Of a DNA stretch of 19,151 nt, positions 6,391-12,989 are shown in pieces. Location of the stretch: contig DATGKD010000088.1 in assembly GCA_035294855.1 (NCBI GenBank), positions 1-19,151 of the forward strand. The letters run 5' to 3'. The position numbers were made by a program, and so were the translations under genes. The first letter of the stretch is position 1; each line of letters starts with the position of its first letter. A model generated the notes under the pieces. The model saw only the letters and a program-made list of their open reading frames with translations. It ran no database searches and was not told the origin of the DNA. This DNA comes from DATGKD01 sp035294855. GTDB lineage: Bacteria > Actinomycetota > Acidimicrobiia > Acidimicrobiales > UBA8190.

Positions 6391-7587
6391 TCAGGGCGAG
6401 TCGGCCTCGAGCACCATGACGGCGTTGTGGCCGCCCATGCCGAGCGACGACTTCACCACGGGCCCTTCCACGCACGCCGTCGGGCCGTCGAGCAAGCGGG
6501 GGTGGCCGCGGGCCACGCGCGGCGGCGCGGGGATGACGCCCCTTTCGAATCCGTACAACGACGCGATGAGCTCCACCGAGCTGGCCGCTCCCTGGCAGTG
6601 CCCGGAAAGCGGCTTGATGGAGAAGATCCCTTGGGCGGCCGGGAACAACCGGTCGAGGACCGCGGCCTCGGCGGTGTCGCACTGTCGGGTGCCCGGTCCG
6701 TGGGCGTTCAGGTACGCGATCTCGTGCGGGTCGATGCCGGCGTCGTCGATGCCGGCGGTGAACGCCCGGAACACCTGCTCGTGGTCCGGCGCGATGGAGA
6801 TGGCGTGGTAGCCGTCGTGCGACATGGCCCCACCGTGGATGCGCGCGTAGCCGCCCGCACGCCGGCCCGACACCACGAATCCCACCGCGGCCTCGCCGGC
6901 GGTGAACCCTTTGCTCCCCTCTTGGAAGGGACGGCACACGTCGAGCGACGAGCCGTCGGCGAACAGCACACCGACCTTGGCGAAGGCGGCGCAGTTCTCG
7001 GGGGTGAGCGACAGGTCCGAGGTGAGGACGAGAACGTCGTCGGCCATCCCCGCGTTGATCCACAACTTGGCGGTGAGCAGACCGGCGACACCCGACGCGC
7101 ACATGGCGGTGACGCTCATGTTGGGTCCCCGGAAGCCGAACTCCTGGGCCACCCCCGACAGCACGGTGGAGGGCATGAGGCGCATCCACTCCTGCTTGGA
7201 CACACCGAGGCCCTGGCGGTGGTGGAAGCTGCGCCAGCCGTCCACGTCCCCGAGCACGATCCCGTGCACGATGCCCACCACGCCGCCCGGGCGCCACCCG
7301 CGGTCGATGGCGTTGTGGACCGCCTCCCTCGCCGCGAACCGGACAGCCCGCGCATACCGGCTCGGACCGTCGAAGGGGTCGCCCCCGTCCTCGACCCTCG
7401 CCACCCAGGCGATGTCGTCCTCGAAATACGGGGCGAACCCCGGAGTCGGCCGGACGGCCGACTCTCCCGACAGCAACCCTTCGGTGAGCAGCTTGTGGCC
7501 CCAGCCGTAGCCGGTGACCGCGCCGATCCCGCATAAAGAAACTGGTGGCCGGTCTCGCCGGCCGTTGGCCCCCACGCCCACAGCCAT
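6391..7587 (-). CDS. Beta-ketoacyl synthase family protein (thiolase fold)
   Basis: The 398-residue protein resembles FabF-type ketosynthases, which perform decarboxylative Claisen condensation of acyl and malonyl thioesters. The catalytic set is present: Cys163 in TAMCASGVAGL, His296 in NAHGPGT, Lys325 and His330 in KPLSGHCQGA. The N-terminal VSLCGIGAVTGYGWG and the C-terminal VKSSLGMGGHNAVMVLEA are also family marks. The motifs are looser than in housekeeping FabF (MCASG for ACSSG, HGPGT for HGTGT). The ATG at 7587 is preceded by GAGGGAG at good spacing; the frame is open to 7866 but that part has no family similarity. There is no acyl carrier protein, ketoreductase or chain-length factor next to it, so the pathway cannot be stated. 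Confidence 0.87.
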   Translation of the reverse strand: MAVGVGANGRRDRPPVSLCGIGAVTGYGWGHKLLTEGLLSGESAVRPTPGFAPYFEDDIAWVARVEDGGDPFDGPSRYARAVRFAAREAVHNAIDRGWRPGGVVGIVHGIVLGDVDGWRSFHHRQGLGVSKQEWMRLMPSTVLSGVAQEFGFRGPNMSVTAMCASGVAGLLTAKLWINAGMADDVLVLTSDLSLTPENCAAFAKVGVLFADGSSLDVCRPFQEGSKGFTAGEAAVGFVVSGRRAGGYARIHGGAMSHDGYHAISIAPDHEQVFRAFTAGIDDAGIDPHEIAYLNAHGPGTRQCDTAEAAVLDRLFPAAQGIFSIKPLSGHCQGAASSVELIASLYGFERGVIPAPPRVARGHPRLLDGPTACVEGPVVKSSLGMGGHNAVMVLEADSP

Positions 7588-7933
7588 CGCCTGGCTCCCT
7601 CGCTCGAAGTCCGGGAGAAAGCCCAAAGGGTAGGGGCGGTATCGACTGTTCGTAAAGGGGCAATTGTGAATCGTGTGAGGATTGGTCACGCTGCGCGTTC
7701 GGCTCTCACGAGTCGCAGCTGCCGGGGGGTTTTCCCAGGCCTGACGCCCTTTTCTTTGCGTTCGGGCCGAATGGCCACACCGTCGGGCGGCGCGGTGGGT
7801 CGTCACGCTGGTCCGATGGCGGGAGACCGCGGGAACCGTCGTCCGGGCGGTCGGTCGTACCGTCATCTGGCGAGCGACACGACGGCCGCCCTACGCGCGT
7901 TCCGTGGCCGGCCGAGGACCGTGGCCGCATTCG
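7588..7933. other. 346-bp divergent intergenic region
   Basis: This is the only gap of more than 300 bp. It holds the candidate ketosynthase promoter near its left end, a CAATTG palindrome at 7661-7666, an AT-richer patch at about 7650-7690, and a G-run/T-run/C-run (7724-7735). I find no convincing gene, RNA or riboswitch; in particular no GEMM-type c-di-GMP aptamer motifs ahead of the GGDEF-EAL gene. Plus-strand promoter elements for that gene could not be placed with confidence. Confidence 0.4.
7627..7656 (-). promoter_or_regulatory. Candidate promoter for the ketosynthase
   Basis: On the minus strand TTTACG (7656-7651) and TACCCT (7632-7627) are separated by 18 bp. They lie 40 bp upstream of the ketosynthase ATG in an AT-richer part of the divergent intergenic region. 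The match is moderate. Confidence 0.35.
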
Positions 7934-10606
7934 GTGAGCACGGTCAAGGTCCTGGTCGCAAGCGCCGATACGCAACACATGGCCGAAGCTCGTCTCGGGC
8001 CCGTTCGCACCGCGCCCGCGTTCGCCCGCCCCGGGGCCCTCGACGAGTTGCCCGAGGCCTGGCGGCAGCTGGCGCTCGTCTCGGACCTGACCAACGTGGT
8101 GGTCTGGGAGTTGGAGGTGCCGGGCACGGGGGTCACCTGGCACGCTCCCTTCGTCCGCCTGCTCAAGTCCCAGCCCAACGGAGGCCGCTATCGGGTTCCC
8201 CCCGGCCCCGGCGGCAGGGTGGTCCGCCTCGAGGATCTGGGCGACGCCGTGCTCGCCCCCGTGGTCGAGACGGTCCAAGCCGGCATCGCCTGGGAGAACT
8301 ACGAGCTCGTCCAGGAGTTCGAGGCACCGGGCGGCTCGACCCACCGCGTCCTCGTGCGGGCAGTGTCGGTGCCCGACCCGCAGGTGTCGCGGTTCCTCGG
8401 CATCATCGCGGACGTCTCCGAGCCGGACGACGTGCCGTGGATCACCGCGGATGTGGGCGAGCGCCTGCAGCTGCTCGTCGAGCACTCCCCCGACGGGATC
8501 ATCGTCCACCAGGACGGGCTGGTCGTGTACACGAACCCCGCCGCGGTGCGCATGGTCGGCCTTTCTTCGCCCGGTGAAGCGCTCGGCCGGCCCATCACGG
8601 CCTTCCTCTCGCAGAGCGACCTCGCGGCCACCATCGCGCGGCTCGCGCAGCTGAAGGACCCCGGCGATGTGGTGAAGGGCTTCGAGGCGACGTTGCTGCG
8701 GCGCGACGGCGGCACGCTGCCGGTGGAGGTCGCCAGCGCGCGCACCTCTTGGAACGGCAAGCCCGCCTTTCAGGCGATCATGCGCGACATCTCGGAGCGC
8801 AAGCTGGCCGAGGAGCAGGCCCAAGCGCGCGCCGCCATCGAGCGCCGCCACGCGGCGGCGGTCGCCGCCCTCGAAGAGGGTGTCATCGTGATCGACCGCG
8901 ACGGCGCCGTCGTCGCCGAGAACGACTCCGCAGTGCGCATCCTCGGCAGTCGTCTGCGCGACGGACGCGGGGACGCCATCTTCACCGGCGGGCGTGCCGC
9001 GCAACGCGAGGGCGGTGCACCGTTCCCGCCGCACGAGCTGCCGCTGGCGCGGGCCCTGTCGGCCGCCGAGGCGAGCACCAACGTCATGATCGGGGTCACC
9101 GACGACGCCGGCAACGATCAGTGGCTGTCGGTCAGCTCCCGTCCCATCGGGGGGCGCGACACTGAAGGCGACGCAGGCAGCAACGGCAGCGAGGGCGGCG
9201 ACGGCAGTGACGACAATGCCGCCGTCGTGTGCTCGGTCTCCGACATCACCGACCGCAAGCGCCTCGTCGACCGCCTGGCCTGGGAGGCGCGCAACGACCC
9301 GCTCACGGGACTCGCCAACCGCAGCGGGTTCCTCGCCGCCCTGCACGATGCCATCCACGACGCCCACCCGAGCGAGCTGAAGGGCTTCGTGCTCTTCTTC
9401 TTCGACCTCGACCGCTTCAAGCTCGTGAACGACTCGCTGGGCCACGCCGTCGGCGACGAGGTTCTGCTGGCCATGGCCGACCGCCTCCGGTCGTCGATGC
9501 CCACCGCCATCAGCCTGAGCAGGCTGCACGGCGACGAGTTCGCCGCCCTGGAGCCGGGCGTGAACGACACCGATTCCGCGCTGCAGCGCGCCGAGGAGCT
9601 GCGCACCGTGCTGTCGCGGCCCGTTCGCCTCTCGACCGGCCGGACCCTGGCGGTGACACCCAGCATCGGGCTCGTCCGTCTGGTCGACGTGGGGAACGAC
9701 GCCGCCGAGGTCCTCCAGGACGCCGACATGGCCATGCTCCAGGCCAAGACGCGCGGTCGCGGCCGTGTGGCGATCTTCGACGCCGGGCTGCGCGAAGAAG
9801 TGGGCAGCCGGCTCGAACTGGAGCACGACCTGCGGGCCGCGGTCGACAACGGGGAGCTGCGCCTCGAGTACCAACCGCTCGCCTCGCTCAGCAACGGACG
9901 GGTCCTCGGGCTCGAAGCTCTCGTCCGCTGGGAACACCCCCGCCGGGGCCTGCTCCTTCCGGGCCGGTTCGTGCGGCTGGCCGAGGAGTCGGAGCTCATC
10001 GTGGCCCTCGGTCAGTGGGTGCTCGAAGCAGGCTGCGCGCAGATGGCGCGCTGGCGGGCCATGTACCCGGAGGCGGCCGACTCGTTCCTGGCGGTCAACG
10101 TCTCGCCCCGCCAGCTCGACGGGCAGCAGCTGCTCCCCGCATTGCGCAACGCCCTGGACAAGAGCGGGCTCCCCGCCGGGGCGCTCATGCTGGAGATCAC
10201 CGAGTCCGGCCTCGTCTCCGAGGACGGGCACATCCACACGATGCTGAACGAGCTGCGCGAGTTCGGCGTCCGGCTGTCGATCGACGACTTCGGGACCGGC
10301 TACTCGTCCCTCAGCCTGCTGAAGCGCCTGCCTGTCAGCTACCTCAAGGTGGACCGCTCGTTCGTCATGGGGCTCGGCACCGACGCCGAGGACGAGCGCA
10401 TCGTGGCTGCCATCACCGAGCTCGGCCACGGCCTGGGGCTGCGGGTCGTGGCCGAAGGTGTGGAGAACCGGCAGCAGCGCCACGTCGCCCGTCAGCTCGG
10501 CTGCGACCTCTACCAGGGCTACCTGCTGGCCGAGCCGCGCCGACCGCGTGACATCCCGCAGTTCTGGCGCCCCCGCAGCGCCCAACCCGCCAAAGCCGCG
10601 GGGTGA
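7934..10606 (+). CDS. PAS-PAS-PAS-GGDEF-EAL protein, c-di-GMP turnover
   Basis: The roughly 890-residue soluble protein has no membrane segment. Domains by residue from GTG 7934 are: PAS-like 45-165, PAS 176-290 (ending RDISERKLAEEQ), PAS 305-440 (ending SVSDITDRKRLV), GGDEF 450-620 and EAL 632-880. The GGDEF signature is HGDEF (532-536), with DPLTGLANR and FFFDLDRFKLVNDSLGHAVGDE intact, so cyclase activity is possible. The inhibitory I-site RxxD is not visible (RSSM instead). The EAL phosphodiesterase set looks complete: Glu661 in EALVRWEHP, NVSPRQLD, LEITESG, IDDFGTGYSSL, YLKVDRSF, VAEGVEN and CDLYQGYLLAEP. A Gly/Asp/Ser-rich linker of about 20 residues interrupts PAS3 near 408-428. Start choice is uncertain: GTG 7904 and ATG 7979 are alternatives. 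7934 is preferred for codon bias and a weak GAGGA upstream. Confidence 0.93.
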   Translation: MSTVKVLVASADTQHMAEARLGPVRTAPAFARPGALDELPEAWRQLALVSDLTNVVVWELEVPGTGVTWHAPFVRLLKSQPNGGRYRVPPGPGGRVVRLEDLGDAVLAPVVETVQAGIAWENYELVQEFEAPGGSTHRVLVRAVSVPDPQVSRFLGIIADVSEPDDVPWITADVGERLQLLVEHSPDGIIVHQDGLVVYTNPAAVRMVGLSSPGEALGRPITAFLSQSDLAATIARLAQLKDPGDVVKGFEATLLRRDGGTLPVEVASARTSWNGKPAFQAIMRDISERKLAEEQAQARAAIERRHAAAVAALEEGVIVIDRDGAVVAENDSAVRILGSRLRDGRGDAIFTGGRAAQREGGAPFPPHELPLARALSAAEASTNVMIGVTDDAGNDQWLSVSSRPIGGRDTEGDAGSNGSEGGDGSDDNAAVVCSVSDITDRKRLVDRLAWEARNDPLTGLANRSGFLAALHDAIHDAHPSELKGFVLFFFDLDRFKLVNDSLGHAVGDEVLLAMADRLRSSMPTAISLSRLHGDEFAALEPGVNDTDSALQRAEELRTVLSRPVRLSTGRTLAVTPSIGLVRLVDVGNDAAEVLQDADMAMLQAKTRGRGRVAIFDAGLREEVGSRLELEHDLRAAVDNGELRLEYQPLASLSNGRVLGLEALVRWEHPRRGLLLPGRFVRLAEESELIVALGQWVLEAGCAQMARWRAMYPEAADSFLAVNVSPRQLDGQQLLPALRNALDKSGLPAGALMLEITESGLVSEDGHIHTMLNELREFGVRLSIDDFGTGYSSLSLLKRLPVSYLKVDRSFVMGLGTDAEDERIVAAITELGHGLGLRVVAEGVENRQQRHVARQLGCDLYQGYLLAEPRRPRDIPQFWRPRSAQPAKAAG

Positions 10607-10611
10607 GCCCT

Positions 10612-10627
10612 CGGACCACGTGATCCG
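10612..10627. promoter_or_regulatory. 16-bp near-palindrome centred on CACGTG
   Basis: CGGAcCACGTGaTCCG is symmetric except for one base pair. It begins 5 bp after the stop of the GGDEF-EAL gene, in the 131-bp gap before the oxygenase. With no loop it cannot form a good RNA hairpin, so a protein-binding operator is the likelier reading if it is functional. Confidence 0.3.
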
Positions 10628-10661
10628 GAGACGGTGCCGTCGAGTCCCACGCCACGGGGGG

Positions 10662-10680
10662 TATGGCACACTGCGCAGTG
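10662..10680 (+). promoter_or_regulatory. -10-like box with adjacent perfect palindrome ahead of the oxygenase gene
   Basis: TATGGC at 10662-10667 is followed directly by the perfect 12-bp palindrome CACTGCGCAGTG (10669-10680). A repressor bound there would overlap the expected transcription start. The gene's ribosome binding site and ATG lie about 45-60 bp downstream. Confidence 0.35.
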
Positions 10681-10737
10681 GGCCGACCTGTCCGGCTGCG
10701 ACGGTCCGAACGAACCCCAAACAGGAGCCTTCGCACC

Positions 10738-11775
10738 ATGAGACTCTTCTCCCTCGACCCCGCCGAGCACGCCGAGACCTACCGGTCGTGCGGCTGGGTG
10801 CACGTGCGTGACGGGGTGACCCCCGAGTTCCTCGACCACCTGCGCGAGTACGTCGACGTCCACCGGCGCCGCAGCGAGGAGGTGCTGCACGGCACGGGCA
10901 TCCGGGGCGCCAAGGACCAGTACCTCTACGACCCTCCTCCTGAAGTCGAGCTGTCCGCCGAGCTGTGCGACGTGGTGAGCACCATGTGCGGGGTGGAGGC
11001 GGCGTCCTTCACGCTCGCCGAACGGCACATCAAGAGCTACTCGCCAGACGCCGACCCTGCGCCCGTGGCGCACAAGGATCGGCTCGCATCCCAGGTGTCG
11101 ATCGGGGTGTCGATCGAGGTCCCCGAGGGCTCTCATCTCGTGCTGTGGCCAGAGGTGCACCGCGAGGTCAACCACTTTCTCACCGCCGAGCTGCGCGAGA
11201 GCCTCGCACCCGAAGACCGCCCCGACGTGATCCTGGACGGCGTCCCCGGCGTGGAGATCTACGACCGGCCCGGCGACGTCGTGCTCTTCCCCGGCTCCGC
11301 GGTCTGGCACTTGCGACGGAAGTCGGCGAGCACCGTGAACCTCTATCTCAAGTGCAACGACTTCGACTGCGACCCCTTGGGCGAAGATCCCTCCACCGAG
11401 CAGCGACGCCTGGCGACGGCCGAACGGCTTTCACAGGGCATCGAGGCGCTGACGGACGCGGTCGCGGTGTTGTCGCGTCGGCTCGAGTGGGTCGGCACCC
11501 TCACCGGACGCGACGGCGTCACCCGACCTTTCGCCAAGATGTGGGACCGGCCCCCGATGCTCGTCAGCGACAGCGAATTCGAGCTGCTCGAGCAGCTCGG
11601 GGCGCGCGGCGCTCCCAACGGGAAGCACACCGCGCGGGCCGGCGGTGTGCCCATCGATGACGACGTGCTCCGACTGGCGGGGCGCGAGGTCCTCGACTTG
11701 CTGGGCCCGGAGGAGAGATCGAGGCGCGCGGCGTCGGGGGCCCGGGCCACCACCGGGGTGGGCGCGCCGGTCTGA
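10738..11775 (+). CDS. Putative Fe(II)/2-oxoglutarate oxygenase (PhyH-like) with C-terminal extension
   Basis: The 345-residue protein has the features of a phytanoyl-CoA-dioxygenase-like fold: an N-terminal RSCGWVHVRDGVTPEFLDHLREYVD, the metal motif His112-x-Asp114 in VAHKDRLA, and a distal His191 in GSAVWHLRRKS about 77 residues later, followed by Arg193/194 that could bind 2-oxoglutarate. PGDVVLFPGSAVWH matches the usual strand ahead of the second histidine. Residues after about 230 (ERLSQGIEALTDAVAVLSRRLEWVGTLTGRDG..., to the end) are not part of the minimal fold and I do not recognise them. AGGAG at 10723-10727 fixes the ATG at 10738; an in-frame ATG at 10663 is rejected because it precedes that site and falls in the promoter. 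The substrate is unknown; its position beside glycan genes allows, but does not show, a role in sugar or lipid modification. Confidence 0.6.
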   Translation: MRLFSLDPAEHAETYRSCGWVHVRDGVTPEFLDHLREYVDVHRRRSEEVLHGTGIRGAKDQYLYDPPPEVELSAELCDVVSTMCGVEAASFTLAERHIKSYSPDADPAPVAHKDRLASQVSIGVSIEVPEGSHLVLWPEVHREVNHFLTAELRESLAPEDRPDVILDGVPGVEIYDRPGDVVLFPGSAVWHLRRKSASTVNLYLKCNDFDCDPLGEDPSTEQRRLATAERLSQGIEALTDAVAVLSRRLEWVGTLTGRDGVTRPFAKMWDRPPMLVSDSEFELLEQLGARGAPNGKHTARAGGVPIDDDVLRLAGREVLDLLGPEERSRRAASGARATTGVGAPV

Positions 11776-11798
11776 CACCCTGACCAGGGTCGGCGCGC
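11762..11798 (+). other. Stem-bulge-stem structure enclosing the oxygenase stop codon
   Basis: GCGCGCCG (11762-11769) pairs with CGGCGCGC (11791-11798). Inside it ACCCT (11777-11781) pairs with AGGGT (11786-11790) around a GACC loop, leaving a 7-nt bulge on the 5' side (11770-11776) that contains the TGA stop. The structure ends 10 bp before the TAGATT box of the next gene. It may act as a terminator or 3' end stabiliser, although no U-tract follows. Confidence 0.35.
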
Positions 11799-11808
11799 GC
11801 CGGCCCGG

Positions 11809-11814
11809 TAGATT
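11809..11814 (+). promoter_or_regulatory. -10 box TAGATT for a leaderless glycosyltransferase transcript
   Basis: TAGATT is followed by CGATCGCC and then the ATG at 11823. The hexamer and the following CG are the same as in the box before the S51 hydrolase at 887. There is no ribosome binding site between the box and the ATG. Confidence 0.5.
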
Positions 11815-11822
11815 CGATCGCC

Positions 11823-12938
11823 ATGTGCGCGCAGGGCTCCGCCGACACCGGCTCGGGGCGTGCTGCCCGTCCGCTGCGACTCCTCTGCTACATCGACGCC
11901 CCTGTCTACGGCGGCTCGGCAGGAGCGCTCGCCATGCTGTTGAGCTCCCTCGATCCCGCCATCGACGTCACGCTGGTGGGGACGGCGCCCGAGGTCGTCG
12001 CGCGCGTGGGCGCGGCCCGCGACGGCATCACCGTGGAGACCCTCCCGCCGGTCCGCAACAAGGCGGACCTGCGAGCCATCGTCCGTCACCTCCGCCTCGT
12101 TCGCCGACTGCGTCCCGACGTGCTGCACGCCAACCTCGACCACCAGTGGGGCGGCCAGTACGGCATCCTCGCCGGTCTGCTCGCGCGGACGCCCGTCGTG
12201 GCGATGGTGCACGCCGTCTGGCCCCACCCCGATCGCCTGCAGCGAGCTCTCATCCACGCGCTGGCCCGGCGCGTCGACACCTACGTGGCGGTGTCCGCGT
12301 TCGTGGCGCGCTCCACGGAGCTCCTGCTCGGGCTGGCCGCCGGCGCGGTGCGCGTCATCTACAACGGCGTGCCCCCGGCGCCGCCGCTCGCGTCGCGACG
12401 TGAGTCCGCACGCCCCGTCGTCGGCGCCGTGGGTCGACTGTCGTTCGAAAAGGGCATCGACACGCTGGTGCGCGCCGTCAGCGCCGTCCCCGACTGCGAC
12501 GTGGTCATCGTGGGAGACGGCCCCGACCGCCGGGAGCTCGAGGCCCTCGCGGCCTCCCTCGGCGTCGCGGACCGCGTCCGGTTCGCAGGATGGGTGGACC
12601 CGCCGTGGACCTCACACTGGACGTTCGACGTCCTGGCCATGCCGTCGCATTACGAAGGATTCCCCCTCGTCCTGCTGGAGGCGATGCAGGCGGGCATCCC
12701 CGTCGTGGCCTCGGCCGTCGGGGGCATCCCCGAGATGATCGTGGACGGGCACGCCGGGGTTCTCGTCCCGCCGCAGGACCCGGACGCGCTCGCCGGCGCC
12801 TTGAAGAACCTGCTCGGCGACACCGAGGGCCGACGAGCCATGGCCACTCGGGCGCACGCCGTCGCCGAGCGCTTCACGACCGCGCGCATGGCGAAGGAGT
12901 TCGAAGCCCTCTACTACGAGGTCGCGGCGAAGCACTGA
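11823..12938 (+). CDS. GT4 family glycosyltransferase (GT-B fold)
   Basis: The 371-residue enzyme should transfer a sugar from a nucleotide donor with retention of configuration. The N-terminal Rossmann domain begins at RLLCYIDAPVYGGSAGAL and includes PDVLHANLDHQWGG. The C-terminal domain starts near VVGAVGRLSFEKGIDTLVRAV and contains VIVGDGPDRRELEALA and the E-x7-E motif EGFPLVLLE (Glu278, Glu286), which binds the nucleotide sugar. VASAVGGIPEMIVDGHAGVLVPPQDPDALA is typical of GT4. The length is normal and the gene intact. It is on the plus strand with its own promoter-like box, convergent with the polysaccharide operon. It likely adds a residue to the same glycan, but acceptor and donor are unknown. 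Confidence 0.93.
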   Translation: MCAQGSADTGSGRAARPLRLLCYIDAPVYGGSAGALAMLLSSLDPAIDVTLVGTAPEVVARVGAARDGITVETLPPVRNKADLRAIVRHLRLVRRLRPDVLHANLDHQWGGQYGILAGLLARTPVVAMVHAVWPHPDRLQRALIHALARRVDTYVAVSAFVARSTELLLGLAAGAVRVIYNGVPPAPPLASRRESARPVVGAVGRLSFEKGIDTLVRAVSAVPDCDVVIVGDGPDRRELEALAASLGVADRVRFAGWVDPPWTSHWTFDVLAMPSHYEGFPLVLLEAMQAGIPVVASAVGGIPEMIVDGHAGVLVPPQDPDALAGALKNLLGDTEGRRAMATRAHAVAERFTTARMAKEFEALYYEVAAKH

Positions 12939-12971
12939 CGAACTGTCAGCTCCCCGCCTCCGGTGCGGTCA

Positions 12972-12985
12972 GTGGCGCGTGCCAC
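12972..12985. terminator. Small hairpin between convergent glycosyltransferase and PIG-L genes
   Basis: A 5-bp stem GTGGC/GCCAC with loop GCGT lies in the 51-bp convergent gap, next to the PIG-L stop codon. It is short and without a U-tract; listed as the only terminator-like element in the gap. Confidence 0.2.
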
Positions 12986-12989
12986 CGGG

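Noticed and set aside
4529..7663. Very long minus-strand open frame of over 1000 codons
   Set aside because: It is out of frame with, and antisense to, the two clear propeller genes' 3' part and overlaps the ketosynthase in a different frame. Its product is Arg/Gly/Ala-rich with no domain. It is a high-GC shadow.
7588..7933. c-di-GMP (GEMM) riboswitch ahead of the c-di-GMP gene
   Set aside because: I could not find the conserved aptamer core or two-helix layout on either strand in this gap.
7934..7978. Possible receiver-domain remnant (VKVLVASAD) at the start of the GGDEF-EAL protein
   Set aside because: Only one strand-like stretch resembles a receiver; no acidic pair, phospho-acceptor Asp or Lys follows. 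It is likely coincidental.
7706..10720. Minus-strand open frame of about 1000 codons opposite the GGDEF-EAL gene
   Set aside because: The plus strand encodes a textbook PAS-GGDEF-EAL protein with every motif in place. The antisense product is low-complexity His/Arg/Gly-rich and unrecognisable.
10663..10737. Upstream in-frame ATG for the oxygenase
   Set aside because: The 25 extra residues are not family-like, the ATG lies in the promoter/palindrome, and AGGAG at 10723-10727 points to 10738.
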